DNA of 64,000 bases from Streptomyces sp. CBMA152 (GCF_014596475.1 NZ_MECJ01000028.1:434001-498000); one strand, 5' to 3'. Positions 1 to 8,980 are shown, counted from the stretch's first letter. Numbers and translations are program-made. The notes: generated from the sequence alone by a model not told the origin.

Positions 1-988
1 GGCGGGACCTGCGGCCGAGCGGACCGCCGACCCGGAGGCGGCCCGGCGCCGCGCCGAGCGACGGGCCGAGCGGGTCACGGCCGGGGCGACGGAGCTGGAG
101 CAGCGCCTTGAGGACCTGCTGCGCGGAGGTATCGCGGCGGCGGAACGGCCGGGGTACGGGCTGTGGGAGGAGACGGCGGCCCGCATGGTCGACGCCCAGG
201 CGCCCGGACTGGCAGGCAGGGTAAGGGAGTTGGGCGCGATACCGGGCTCGGGGCCCGGCTGGCCGGTGCGGCTCCTGGAGGAGTGCGCGCTGCTGCATCT
301 GCTCGACCGGGCCTGGCTCGCCCGGGAGCGGCTGCCGGAGCCCCTGGCCGCGACGGTCCGCGCGCGGGTCGGGGTACCCACGCCGCCGGAGGGGCCGCCG
401 GTGCGGGACACCTGGCAGGTCCTCGCCCAGTACGACACGGCCGACACCAAGCTGACCACGCGTCGGATATGGCTGTACGGGCGGGATTCGGGCCGCTCGG
501 CGCTTCTGCTCGACTTCGGCGCGGCGGGCCGGGCGCCCGAGCTCGCCCTGCCGGTCGGCCTCGCGATCGACGCCGAGCTCACGCCGTACCCGGGCGGCGG
601 GCAGCTGCGGGCCGCCCTCGGCGAGCGGTACGGGGCGCCGCTCCCGGCCCCGGGCCCGCCGCCCGGCGGCTCGACGACCGAGGCACTTGAGCGGTACGGG
701 CGGACGCTGCGGGACGACCCGTGGTTGGACGCCTGTCCGGTGACGCTGAGCGGGGTCATACCGGTGCCGCCCGGGGAGACCGGCGGCGATGGCTGGCAAC
801 TGGCCGACACCGACGGTGAGTTGGCGCTGCCCATGGCCCCGGGCGCGGCCACCCGTACGGGCCTGTGGCGGCTCGTCGCGCTCTCCGGCGGCGGCCCGGT
901 GACGGTCTTCGGCGAGTGCGGCCACCGGGGGTTCGCCCCGCTGGCGGCGTGGCAGCCGGGGTCGCCGGAAACGGTGTCGCTGCTCTGA
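1..988 (+). CDS. SWIM zinc-finger family protein, C-terminal part (5' end outside window)
   Basis: The reading frame is open from base 2 to the TGA at 986-988, so the gene enters from the left and only about 328 C-terminal residues are present. The text (for example YGLWEETAARMVDAQAPGL and ALLLDFGAAGRAPELALPVG) matches what I know of the C-terminal region of actinobacterial SWIM zinc-finger proteins. The Cys/His SWIM motif itself would lie upstream and cannot be checked. The molecular role is unknown; the SWIM fold is associated with DNA or protein binding. The next gene starts 54 bases after the stop on the same strand, suggesting one operon with the DUF5691-type gene. Internal ATG 185 is not the real start, because coding character continues upstream of it. 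Confidence 0.7.
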   Translation, partial: AGPAAERTADPEAARRRAERRAERVTAGATELEQRLEDLLRGGIAAAERPGYGLWEETAARMVDAQAPGLAGRVRELGAIPGSGPGWPVRLLEECALLHLLDRAWLARERLPEPLAATVRARVGVPTPPEGPPVRDTWQVLAQYDTADTKLTTRRIWLYGRDSGRSALLLDFGAAGRAPELALPVGLAIDAELTPYPGGGQLRAALGERYGAPLPAPGPPPGGSTTEALERYGRTLRDDPWLDACPVTLSGVIPVPPGETGGDGWQLADTDGELALPMAPGAATRTGLWRLVALSGGGPVTVFGECGHRGFAPLAAWQPGSPETVSLL

Positions 989-1042
989 CAGGGAGCGCCG
1001 AAGTTCGTAACCGCGTACGTGAGGAAGGAAGGGGGAGGTCGC

Positions 1043-2692
1043 GTGCCTGTGTCCGCATCCGTGAAGGAGGTCGCGTCCGTGGAGGGAAGCGAGACCACCG
1101 GGGGCGGCTCCTGGGAGGAGTTGGTCACCGCCGCGCTGCTCGGGACCGAGCGGCGGCCCGCCGCCGGGGAGCCCGCCGCGCTGCTCGACGACGCCGCGCG
1201 GCGGACCGTCCGGCGCAGAGCGGGCCTGGTGCCCGCGCCCGCCGCCGTACGGCCCGAGAAGGCGCCGGACGATGAGCGACCGCACCTGCCGCAGGCCGCG
1301 CGGCGTCGGCTCGGGCAGTTGCTGGCGGACCGTTCGGCGGCGGCCCACTCGTCGGGGCGGCGGGGGGCCGCGCCCGATCTCGCGGAGCTGCTGCCGCAGT
1401 GGCTGAGCGCGGCGGGCGAGCGGGGGTTCCGGACGCCGCCCGAGCTGCTGCCCGCGTTGCTCGACGCGGCCCGGGCGCGTACGGATCTGCGGCCGCAGGC
1501 GCTGGCGTTCGCCGGGTCGCGGGGGCTGTGGCTGGCCCGGCTGAACCCGGAGTGGCGGTTCGCGCTGCGCGGCGGTACGGGCACGGCGGCCCTGCCCGAC
1601 GTCTCGGATCCGGAGGCGGTGCGGCGGCTGTGGGACGAGGGGCTGTTCGCCGAGCGGGTGGCGCTGCTCACGGCGGTACGGGCGTACGAGCCCGGGGCCG
1701 CACGGCAGTTGCTCGCCACGACGTGGGTGGCCGAACGCGCCGAGGACCGGCTGATGTTCGTCGACTCACTGCGCACGGGGCTGTCGGACGCGGACGAGCC
1801 GTTCCTGGAACAGGCGCTGTCCGACCGCAGCCGTAACGTCCGGGCCACCGCCGCCGAGCTGCTGTCGGCGCTGCCCGCGTCCGCGCTGGCCGGGCGGATG
1901 GCGGCGCGGGCGGCGTCCTGCGTCGGGCTCGACCGCTCGGGGGACAGGGACGGGGCGCGCATCGTGGTGGAGGCACCGCACGAGTGCGACGCGGCGATGC
2001 AGCGCGACGGGGTGGTGCCGAAGCCGCCGGCCGGGCGGGGTGAACGGTCATGGTGGCTGGGCCAGTTGGTGGAGGCGGCACCCCTGGGCGGCTGGTCCGG
2101 CCGGCTCGGCGGGCGCACCGCGCGCGAGATCGTGGCGCTGCCCGTCGCCGACGACTGGGGGGACGAGCTGCACGCGGCGTGGTGCCGGGCGACGGTGCGG
2201 CAGCGGAACGCCGAGTGGTCGCGGGCCCTGCTCGGCGCGCCGTCCGCGCCGCCGGGCGGGGACGGTGGGACGGTGTCGCTGGCCGAGCGGGCCAAGCTGC
2301 TGTCGACGCTGCCGGAGTCGGAACGGGCCTCGTGGGTGGCCGTGTTCATAGCCGCGCACGGCTTGTCGGAGGCGTTCCAGCTGCTGGGGGTGTGTCTGGT
2401 GCCGTGGTCCACCGCGCTCGGGCGTGCGGTGGTGGACGCGCTGGAGATCGCGCGGGACGCGGGGAGCTATCCGTGGAGCTTCAGCGGGGTGATGGGGCTC
2501 GCGGAGCGGTGCCTGGATCCGGGCGAGGCGGTGCGTCTCGACGCGCTCACCGCGATACCTCCGGAGGAGGAGGGGGCGTCTCCCGGGGCGGGCGGGTACT
2601 GGGCGGAGGCGTTTCAGCGGCTGGTGGGGACGTTGCGGTTGCGCGCGGCGATGCTGGCGGAGTTGGTTCCCCCACCCCGCCCGTTCCCTTAA
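1043..2692 (+). CDS. DUF5691-type protein
   Basis: 549 residues from GTG 1043, chosen because a strong SD (GGGGGAGG, 1031-1037) sits six bases upstream; an in-frame GTG at 1019 is the longer alternative. The protein is Ala/Leu/Arg-rich and predicted helical. The segment around FLEQALSDRSRNVRATAAELL looks like a HEAT-type repeat. No signal peptide or membrane segment is visible. In Streptomyces such proteins follow SWIM-domain genes and often lie near MoxR-type AAA ATPase and VWA genes, so a chaperone or metal-insertion accessory role is conceivable, but the function is not known. It is cotranscribed with the upstream SWIM gene by position and ends before a cluster of hairpins. Confidence 0.7.
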   Translation: MPVSASVKEVASVEGSETTGGGSWEELVTAALLGTERRPAAGEPAALLDDAARRTVRRRAGLVPAPAAVRPEKAPDDERPHLPQAARRRLGQLLADRSAAAHSSGRRGAAPDLAELLPQWLSAAGERGFRTPPELLPALLDAARARTDLRPQALAFAGSRGLWLARLNPEWRFALRGGTGTAALPDVSDPEAVRRLWDEGLFAERVALLTAVRAYEPGAARQLLATTWVAERAEDRLMFVDSLRTGLSDADEPFLEQALSDRSRNVRATAAELLSALPASALAGRMAARAASCVGLDRSGDRDGARIVVEAPHECDAAMQRDGVVPKPPAGRGERSWWLGQLVEAAPLGGWSGRLGGRTAREIVALPVADDWGDELHAAWCRATVRQRNAEWSRALLGAPSAPPGGDGGTVSLAERAKLLSTLPESERASWVAVFIAAHGLSEAFQLLGVCLVPWSTALGRAVVDALEIARDAGSYPWSFSGVMGLAERCLDPGEAVRLDALTAIPPEEEGASPGAGGYWAEAFQRLVGTLRLRAAMLAELVPPPRPFP

Positions 2693-2727
2693 CCCTCCGG
2701 GGGTGGATGGGGGTGGAGGTGGGTTTC

Positions 2728-2785
2728 CCGGGGGCTACGCCCCCGGACCCCGCTGGGGGTGGGGGGGTAAGCGGGGCTTCGCCCC
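2728..2785 (+). terminator. Two small hairpins after the DUF5691-type gene
   Basis: Stem CCGGGGGC / GCCCCCGG with loop TAC (2728-2746) and stem GGGGC / GCCCC with loop TTC (2773-2785) lie 35-95 bases after the stop codon. Short GC hairpins of this kind are common behind Streptomyces genes. There is no T-tract, so termination strength is uncertain. Confidence 0.45.
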
Positions 2786-2821
2786 TGCACCCCGCTTCGG
2801 CTGCGGATCGTGCTGGGTTGC

Positions 2822-2888
2822 TCGCGCAGTTCCCCGCGCCCCTAGGAGGGCCCGAAGGGCCCAATAAGGGGCGCGGGGAACTGCGCGA
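2822..2888. repeat. Large inverted repeat between convergent genes (dispersed Streptomyces element)
   Basis: Perfect 22-base arms at 2822-2843 and 2867-2888 (arm core GCGCAGTTCCCCGCGCCCCT) are separated by 23 bases that include a smaller GGGCCC hairpin. The element lies between the convergent DUF5691-type and icmB genes and could end transcripts from both sides. The same 20-mer arm, without its partner, recurs at 25017-25036. Such palindromes are scattered through Streptomyces genomes. Confidence 0.75.
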
Positions 2889-2973
2889 CAAGCCCCCACC
2901 GGTGGTCAGTCAAAGAACCCGGCCGCCCGCCCAGGGCCTTCGGGAAGGGGCGGGGTGGGGGCGAAACCGCCGC

Positions 2974-3387
2974 CTACGACGTCGTCGCCTCGCGGACGTT
3001 CGCGTTGACCCAGTCCACGATCGACGTCGTCGTCGCGCCGGGGGTGAAGATCTCGGCGACGCCGAGGGACTTCAGGGGGGCGATGTCGGCCTCCGGGATG
3101 ATGCCGCCGCCGAAGACCTTGATGTCCTCCGCGTCGCGCTCCTTGAGGAGCTCGATGACCTTGGCGAACAGGGTGTTGTGGGCGCCGGAGAGGATGGAGA
3201 GACCGATCGCGTCGGCGTCCTCCTGGATGGCCGTGTCGACGATCTGCTCGGGCGTCTGGTGCAGCCCGGTGTAGATGACCTCCATGCCGGCGTCGCGCAG
3301 CGCCCGGGCGATGACCTTGGCGCCCCGGTCGTGCCCGTCGAGCCCCGGCTTGGCCACCACCACGCGGATCGGACCGGTCACACCCAT
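2974..3387 (-). CDS. icmB: Isobutyryl-CoA mutase small subunit, cobalamin-binding
   Basis: 137 residues, the usual IcmB length (about 136). IcmB binds adenosylcobalamin and pairs with the large subunit IcmA to interconvert isobutyryl-CoA and n-butyryl-CoA, linking valine breakdown with butyryl precursors for polyketides. The B12-binding signature LDGHDRG is near residue 20, followed by the flavodoxin-like SILSGAH and GGGIIPE motifs. Start ATG 3387 is set by GGAGG five bases upstream. No large-subunit gene is in the window, which fits the separate icmA and icmB loci known in Streptomyces. The gene is divergent from the lipase and convergent with the DUF5691-type gene. A stand-alone methylmalonyl-CoA-mutase-like B12 domain is the only real alternative. 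Confidence 0.85.
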   Translation of the reverse strand: MGVTGPIRVVVAKPGLDGHDRGAKVIARALRDAGMEVIYTGLHQTPEQIVDTAIQEDADAIGLSILSGAHNTLFAKVIELLKERDAEDIKVFGGGIIPEADIAPLKSLGVAEIFTPGATTTSIVDWVNANVREATTS

Positions 3388-3737
3388 CACTGCCTCCACA
3401 CGACCACACGAGGTGAACAAACTGAAGTGAACGAACGTTATCTACAGCATCCCGCAAGCCGCCGTTTCACGGTGGACAGCGAGGGGGAAATCACACGGTG
3501 GGACATGTTCGTTTTGCGTCGCCTACCCGATTGTCCGCCGCCCGTCGGCCGGATCGACCGGGACGGCTGCAAGGGGAGCCGCTCTGAAGGAAGGTGCCGG
3601 ACCACCGTGCCGTCAGCCGCACCGCACGGTGGTCCGGCCCCGGCGTTCTGGCGAGCGCGGTGTCGACGAGGGGCGCCCCATGAGGGCACACGGGGGACAG
3701 AGTCGTCCTCCCGGCGTGCCGTTCGGGAGGTCGGTCC
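3388..3737. other. 350-base divergent intergenic region, icmB / lipase
   Basis: No gene is visible here. The part next to icmB (3410-3455) is unusually AT-rich and probably holds the icmB promoter; TAGATA on the minus strand is a possible -10 but lacks a good -35. Further right lies a perfect 14-base inverted repeat (3597-3637), listed separately. Confidence 0.5.
3597..3637. repeat. 14-bp perfect inverted repeat upstream of the lipase gene
   Basis: Arms CCGGACCACCGTGC (3597-3610) and GCACGGTGGTCCGG (3624-3637) flank 13 bases. It sits 100 bases before the lipase start. It may be an operator or an RNA hairpin in the lipase leader; the sequence cannot tell which. Confidence 0.6.
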
Positions 3738-4559
3738 GTGCAGTTCCTTCTCTTTCTTCCGCTGTATCTGCGCCGCGCGTGGGTATCCGCCGCGCTGCTG
3801 CGGGCCACGGCGCTGGAGCTCGCCGTCCTCGCCGGCCATCTCGTCCTCTATCCCTCGGGCATGGCCCCCGAGCGCAGAGACCCCGTGGCCGACGACTCCC
3901 CGCAGCTGCCGACGGCCGGGCGCGCGCATCCGCCGGTCGTCCTGCTGCACGGCTTCATCGACAACCGCTCGGTCTTCGTCCTGCTGCGCCGCGCCCTGAG
4001 CCGGAACGGCTGGCGCCATCTGGAATCGCTCAACTACTCGCCGCTGACCTGCGACATCCGCACCGCCGCCGAGCTCCTGGGCCGCCATATCGAGGAGATC
4101 TGCGCGCGCACGGGACACGCAGAGGTGGACATCGTCGGCCACAGCCTCGGCGGCCTGATCGCCCGCTACTACGTACAGCGCCTGGGCGGCGAGGCCCGCG
4201 TCCGTACGCTGGTCACGCTCGGCACCCCGCACGCGGGGACCCGCTCGGCCCACCTGATCAGCGCGCACCCGATCGTCCGCCAGATGTGCCCCGGCTCCGA
4301 CGTCGTCGAGGAGCTGCGCCGCCCCGCCCCCGGCTGCCGGACCCGGTTCATCAGCTTCTGGAGCGATCTGGACACGCTGATGGTCCCGATGGAGACGGCC
4401 CGTATCGACCACCCGGATCTGATCGTTCAGAACGTACGGGTGTCGGGCATCGGGCACCTGGCCCTGCCGGTCCACCCGGCCATCGCGACCGGCATACGGC
4501 AGGCGCTGACCGAACAGGAGGAGAGGGCCGACGGGCGCGAGGCGTTCTCGGTCGCGTGA
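3738..4559 (+). CDS. Triacylglycerol lipase / alpha-beta hydrolase
   Basis: 273 residues from GTG 3738 with GGGAGG eight bases upstream. The alpha/beta-hydrolase layout is clear: oxyanion motif VVLLHGF, nucleophile elbow GHSLGG in VDIVGHSLGGLIARYYV, an Asp in the SFWSDLDTLM strand, and a late His in GIGHLALP. The N-terminal hydrophobic stretch (about residues 2-35) may be a signal anchor rather than a cleaved signal. Such lipases cleave ester bonds of lipids at or outside the membrane. No partner gene is obvious: the neighbours are icmB (divergent) and a cell-wall peptidase 265 bases downstream on the same strand. Confidence 0.8.
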   Translation: MQFLLFLPLYLRRAWVSAALLRATALELAVLAGHLVLYPSGMAPERRDPVADDSPQLPTAGRAHPPVVLLHGFIDNRSVFVLLRRALSRNGWRHLESLNYSPLTCDIRTAAELLGRHIEEICARTGHAEVDIVGHSLGGLIARYYVQRLGGEARVRTLVTLGTPHAGTRSAHLISAHPIVRQMCPGSDVVEELRRPAPGCRTRFISFWSDLDTLMVPMETARIDHPDLIVQNVRVSGIGHLALPVHPAIATGIRQALTEQEERADGREAFSVA

Positions 4560-4711
4560 GCCGCCACCCACTTCACCCCGAGCCTCACTCCGAACCCGGC
4601 TTCACGACCGTAAATCTCGAACAGTCGTCGAACGCAGAACCAAGGCTCTGTCCACAGTCCGCCGAAAGACGCTGATTGCCCGTTTCCGGGGCCAAGAAAA
4701 CCTCCGGAAGA

Positions 4712-4741
4712 TTGTCGCTGTCGCGTACCGCCGGGTACAGT
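4712..4741 (+). promoter_or_regulatory. Possible promoter of the M23 peptidase gene
   Basis: TTGTCG (4712-4717), an 18-base spacer and TACAGT (4736-4741) fit the Streptomyces housekeeping consensus. The expected start near 4748 gives a leader of about 75 bases. No riboswitch core could be recognised in that leader. Confidence 0.35.
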
Positions 4742-4823
4742 CACGCCACTGCTTCCCCCACTGGGAGCCCCTTCCCCAGGGCTTCCAGACCCAGGTCCTG
4801 TTGCCGAGGCGAGAGAGAAGTTG

Positions 4824-6233
4824 GTGACTGACCAGCACGCCCACGCCGGGTACGCCGGATACCACGGCTATTCCACGGCGGACGCCCCCGTCGACTTCTC
4901 CGCCGATTCGGCCGCCGACCCGCTCTTCGGTGCCCTGCCCGGCAGTTACGACAGTTACGAGACGGGCCAGTGGGACGTCTACGGCGCGCAGCAGTACCAG
5001 CAGCACGCGTACGACACCACCGGGCAGTGGACGATCCCCGCCCAGTCCGCCGGTCCCGATGTCACCGGCCAGTGGGACGCGAACGCCTGGAACCAGGCGC
5101 AGCAGACAGGGCAGTTCGAGACCACCGCGTTCGCGTACGACGCCGCCTATGACACGACTGGCCAGTGGGCCGTGCCCGGCGCGGCCTACGGGACCGGTGC
5201 GTACGGCGAGACCGGTACGTACGACACCACCGCCTGGAACGTGGGCGTGGAGGCGCAGGTCAGCGCGCCCGAGCACAGCGAGCACGCTGAGCACGTCAAG
5301 AACGCAGTGCAGAGCACCGCGCAGTTCTCCGTGATCGACCTCGACGCGGTCGAGGACCAGGAGTTCGCCGCGCCGGACACCGAGACCTCCCAACACCCGT
5401 TCCCCGAGGCCGAGTTCGCGCCCGAGCCCGCCCCGGTCACGGCCGACCCGGTCGAGCCCACTCCTCTTTCATCCCGCCGCGCCTCGGGCAGCAACCGCGG
5501 TCGCAGGCGCACCCCCGCCAAGCGGTCCGCGCTGCTCACGGTCGCGGTGCCGTCCATCTGCGTGATGGGCGTCGCCGGAGTCGCCGCCGCGTCGGTGAGC
5601 GGGCTCGGCGGCGAGAGCAAGGGCGACGACACGGCCGTCACCGCGTCCGACCCGTCGTCGGTCAAGCCGGTCGCCGCCAACAGCAAGCTGGACACCCAGC
5701 TCGCCAACCTCAGCGCGGAGGCGGGCAGCTTCGCCGACCGCGCCAGCCGTACGCAGGAACGCCTAGACCTCAAGGCGCGCCAGCAGGCGGACAAGCAGCG
5801 CAAGGCGGAGGCGGCGGCGAAGAAGGAGGCCGCGCGCCCCAAGTACCTGCTGCCGGTGACGCAGAAGGGCCTGAGCGCGTACTTCGGGCAGGCGGGCGTC
5901 AACTGGATGTCGGTGCACACCGGCATCGACTTCCCGGTGCAGTACGGCACTCCGGTGATGTCGGCGATCGACGGCACGGTCCGTACGCAGTGGAACAGCG
6001 CCTACGGGAACATGGCCATAGTGACCGGGGCCGACGGCACCGAGACCTGGTACTGCCATCTCTCCAGCACCAAGATCCGCTCCGGCCCGGTCAAGGCCGG
6101 TGACGTCATCGCGTACTCCGGGAACTCCGGCAACTCCACCGGCCCGCACCTGCACTTCGAGGTGCGCCCCGGCGGCGCCTCGCCGATAGACCCCCTGCCG
6201 TGGCTGCGCAGCCACGGGCTCGACCCGACGTAG
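4824..6233 (+). CDS. Membrane-anchored M23 metallopeptidase (LytM type)
   Basis: 469 residues from GTG 4824 (TTG 4821 is adjacent). The N-terminal 230 residues are low-complexity, Tyr/Asp/Thr-rich, with five TGQW/TGQF repeats (about residues 47, 66, 81, 95, 112). A single membrane helix follows (about 235-255), then a charged Ala/Lys/Glu coiled coil, then the M23 domain (about 345-460) with zinc-ligand motifs HTGIDF and HLHFEV. It should therefore have a long cytoplasmic tail and an outer endopeptidase that cuts peptidoglycan cross-bridges. It starts the local group of wall hydrolases and is followed by a bidirectional terminator shared with pcrA. Confidence 0.85.
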   Translation: MTDQHAHAGYAGYHGYSTADAPVDFSADSAADPLFGALPGSYDSYETGQWDVYGAQQYQQHAYDTTGQWTIPAQSAGPDVTGQWDANAWNQAQQTGQFETTAFAYDAAYDTTGQWAVPGAAYGTGAYGETGTYDTTAWNVGVEAQVSAPEHSEHAEHVKNAVQSTAQFSVIDLDAVEDQEFAAPDTETSQHPFPEAEFAPEPAPVTADPVEPTPLSSRRASGSNRGRRRTPAKRSALLTVAVPSICVMGVAGVAAASVSGLGGESKGDDTAVTASDPSSVKPVAANSKLDTQLANLSAEAGSFADRASRTQERLDLKARQQADKQRKAEAAAKKEAARPKYLLPVTQKGLSAYFGQAGVNWMSVHTGIDFPVQYGTPVMSAIDGTVRTQWNSAYGNMAIVTGADGTETWYCHLSSTKIRSGPVKAGDVIAYSGNSGNSTGPHLHFEVRPGGASPIDPLPWLRSHGLDPT

Positions 6234-6267
6234 ACCGGGCCCGTCCGCTCACCCGCAGAAACGATGT

Positions 6268-6299
6268 GGAGCTCCAAGCCCAGAAGGGCTTGGAGCTCC
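6268..6299. terminator. Bidirectional terminator between M23 peptidase and pcrA
   Basis: Perfect 14-base stem GGAGCTCCAAGCCC / GGGCTTGGAGCTCC with loop AGAA, 34 bases after the peptidase stop and a few bases from the pcrA stop. It serves convergent genes. Confidence 0.85.
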
Positions 6300-6304
6300 G
6301 GTGC

Positions 6305-8779
6305 TCACAGCTTCTCGACCGGTGCGTACCGCAGCAGCAACTTCTTCGGGCGCTCGTCGCCGAAGTCGATCGTCGCCTGCGCGTCCGACCCCGAACCCGT
6401 CACCGACATCACCGTGCCCAGACCGAACTGGTCATGGGTGACGCGGTCGCCCACCGACAGCGCGATCACCGGCTTGTCGCCGGTGCGCCGGGTGGCGAAG
6501 CCGGAGGGGCCCGAGCGCGAGCGCGAAGACGACAGCGCGCCCGCGATGCCACCGCCGAGCCCCTTGCCCGAGACCGGTCCGGCCGGGGCCGCCATCGGGC
6601 CCGTCCGCTTCCACTCCAGGTGCTGGACCGGGATCTCCTCCAGGAACCGGGACGGCGGGTTGTACGCGGGCTGGCCCCAGGCGCTGCGCATCGACGAGCG
6701 CGTCAGATACAGCCGCTCACGCGCACGCGTGATGCCCACGTACGCGAGGCGGCGCTCCTCCTCCAGCTCCTTGACCTGGCCGAGCGCGCGCATGTGCGGG
6801 AAGACGCCGTCCTCCATTCCGGTCAGGAACACCACGGGGAATTCGAGGCCCTTGGCGGTGTGCAGCGTCATCAGCGTGATGACACCGCTCCCCTCCTCGT
6901 CCTCGTCCGGGATCTGGTCCGAGTCGGCGACCAGGGCGACCTGCTCCAGGAACTCCGCGAGGGTCGGGGTGCCCGCGGCCTCGGTCTCGCCCTCCGCCTC
7001 GCCCCGGGCCTGCTCGAACTCCAGGGCCACGGCGGCGAGTTCCTGGAGGTTCTCGATCCGGGTCTCGTCCTGCGGGTCGGTGGAGGCCTGCAACTCGGCC
7101 AGGTAGCCGGTCTGTTCGAGGACCGCCTCCAGGACCACGGCGGGGCCCGCGCCCGAGTCGACGACGGTGCGGAGGTCGTCCATCAGCTGGTTGAAGCGCT
7201 TCACCGCGTTCGCCGAGCGCGCCGCCATTCCGTACGCCTCCTCCACGCGGCGCAGCGCCTGCGGGAAGGTGATCTTCTCGCGGAGCGAGAGCGCGTCGAT
7301 CATCGCCTCGGCGCGGTCGCCGATGCCGCGCTTGGGCACGTTGAGGATGCGGCGCAGTGGCACCGCGTCCTCCGGGTTGGCGAGAACGCGCAGGTAGGCG
7401 AGGACGTCGCGGACTTCCTTGCGCTCGTAGAAGCGGACGCCGCCGACGACCTTGTAGGGCAGACCGACCCGGATGAAGATCTCTTCGAAGACTCGGGACT
7501 GGGCGTTGGTCCGGTAGAAGATCGCGACGTCGCCCGCCTTGGCGTCGCCCGCGTCGGTGAGCCGGTCGATCTCGTCGGCGACGAACTGCGCCTCGTCGTG
7601 CTCGGTGTCGGCGACATAGCCGGTGATGCGCGCGCCCGCGCCCGCGTCCGTCCACAGGTTCTTGGGGCGGCGGCTCTCGTTGCGCTCGATGACCGCGTTG
7701 GCGGCGGACAGGATCGTCTGCGTGGAGCGGTAGTTCTGCTCCAGCATGATCGTCGTCGCGTCCGCGTAGTCCTCCTCGAACTGGAGGATGTTGCGGATCG
7801 TCGCGCCCCGGAAGGCGTAGATCGACTGGTCGGCGTCACCGACCACGCACAGCTCGGCCGGGGCCTCGCCCTCGCCGGCCGGGCCGACCAGCTCGCGCAC
7901 CAGCGTGTACTGCGCATGGTTGGTGTCCTGGTACTCGTCGACCATGACGTGGCGGAAGCGGCGGCGGTAGTGCTCGGCGACGTCCGGGAACGCCTGGAGC
8001 AGATGGACCGTCGTCATGATGATGTCGTCGAAGTCCAGCGCGTTGGCCTCGCGCAGCCGCGCCTGGTACATCGCGTACGCCTGCGCCAGCGTCTTCTCGA
8101 AGCCGTCGACGGCCTGACCGGCGAAGGTCTCCTCGTCGATCAGCTCGTTCTTCAGGTTCGAGATCTTGGCGCTGAAGGACTTCGGCGGGAACTTCTTGGG
8201 GTCGAGGTCGAGGTCGCGGCAGACCAGCGCCATCAGACGCTTGGAGTCGGCCGCGTCGTAGATCGAGAACGACGAAGTGAAACCGAGCTTCTTGGACTCG
8301 CGGCGCAGGATGCGCACGCACGCGCTGTGGAAGGTCATCACCCACATCGCGTGGGCGCGCGGGCCGACCAGCTGCTCGACGCGCTCCTTCATCTCGCCCG
8401 CGGCCTTGTTGGTGAAGGTGATCGCGAGGATCTGGCCGGGGTGGACGCCCCTGGTGGCCAGCAGGTGGGCGATGCGGTGGGTGAGCACCCGGGTCTTGCC
8501 GGAGCCCGCGCCGGCCACGATGAGCAGCGGGGAGCCCGCGTGGACCACGGCCGCGCGCTGGTTCTCGTTCAGCCCTTCAAGCAGGGTCGCCGGGTCGACC
8601 ACCGGGCGGTGGGCGCCGTCCCGGTAGTACGCGTCGTGGCTCGGCGGCGCGTCGAACCGGCCCTGGAACAGGTCGTCCGGCACCTGCTCCGGCGCCGGGC
8701 CGTCCTCGGGCGGCGGCGGGTGCTCCTCCTCGGAGGGCTGGAGGTCCGCCAGGAAGCTGTCGTCAAAGAGGCTGCTCAT
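6305..8779 (-). CDS. pcrA: ATP-dependent DNA helicase PcrA (UvrD family)
   Basis: 824 residues. PcrA is a 3'-5' SF1A helicase acting in nucleotide excision repair and in clearing RecA and stalled forks. After an acidic N-terminal tail of about 65 residues come all SF1 motifs: Q-motif LNENQRAAV, Walker A AGAGSGKT (about 89-96), Ia, motif II VDEYQDTN, GDADQSIYAFRGA, LEQNYRST, the TLHTAKGLEF motif and VGITRARERLYLT. A Tudor-like C-terminal domain that binds RNA polymerase follows (VGDRVTHDQFGLGTVMSV). Length and domain set are typical of actinobacterial PcrA. A minus-strand TAGACT (8789-8794) lies nine bases before the ATG, so the mRNA leader may be very short. Confidence 0.95.
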   Translation of the reverse strand: MSSLFDDSFLADLQPSEEEHPPPPEDGPAPEQVPDDLFQGRFDAPPSHDAYYRDGAHRPVVDPATLLEGLNENQRAAVVHAGSPLLIVAGAGSGKTRVLTHRIAHLLATRGVHPGQILAITFTNKAAGEMKERVEQLVGPRAHAMWVMTFHSACVRILRRESKKLGFTSSFSIYDAADSKRLMALVCRDLDLDPKKFPPKSFSAKISNLKNELIDEETFAGQAVDGFEKTLAQAYAMYQARLREANALDFDDIIMTTVHLLQAFPDVAEHYRRRFRHVMVDEYQDTNHAQYTLVRELVGPAGEGEAPAELCVVGDADQSIYAFRGATIRNILQFEEDYADATTIMLEQNYRSTQTILSAANAVIERNESRRPKNLWTDAGAGARITGYVADTEHDEAQFVADEIDRLTDAGDAKAGDVAIFYRTNAQSRVFEEIFIRVGLPYKVVGGVRFYERKEVRDVLAYLRVLANPEDAVPLRRILNVPKRGIGDRAEAMIDALSLREKITFPQALRRVEEAYGMAARSANAVKRFNQLMDDLRTVVDSGAGPAVVLEAVLEQTGYLAELQASTDPQDETRIENLQELAAVALEFEQARGEAEGETEAAGTPTLAEFLEQVALVADSDQIPDEDEEGSGVITLMTLHTAKGLEFPVVFLTGMEDGVFPHMRALGQVKELEEERRLAYVGITRARERLYLTRSSMRSAWGQPAYNPPSRFLEEIPVQHLEWKRTGPMAAPAGPVSGKGLGGGIAGALSSSRSRSGPSGFATRRTGDKPVIALSVGDRVTHDQFGLGTVMSVTGSGSDAQATIDFGDERPKKLLLRYAPVEKL

Positions 8780-8980
8780 CGTCTCCCGAGTCTAGGACCC
8801 CGCTCTGACACTCCGCCGCCGCCTTCGCAGAGACGGTCGACGACTACGCACGGTGAAGGTCACGGGAATGTATCGGGCCTGTCGGACATCAACCTTCCCA
8901 GCGGGCACACCAGTTGGCTAGCGTGCCGCCTCAGCCGGGGAACGCCCCCGTCCGGAACGATCCGGAAGGAGGTGTCGGCC

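Noticed and set aside
4560..4823. c-di-AMP (ydaO-type) riboswitch upstream of the M23 peptidase
   Set aside because: Such riboswitches precede some Streptomyces wall hydrolases, but I could not find the conserved GGTGAA-type core segments in this leader or before the two NlpC/P60 genes.
6200..8980. Very long plus-strand reading frame running through pcrA into the first NlpC/P60 gene
   Set aside because: It is the antisense frame of pcrA, open only because of GC bias. The real gene starts at 8981 behind an SD.
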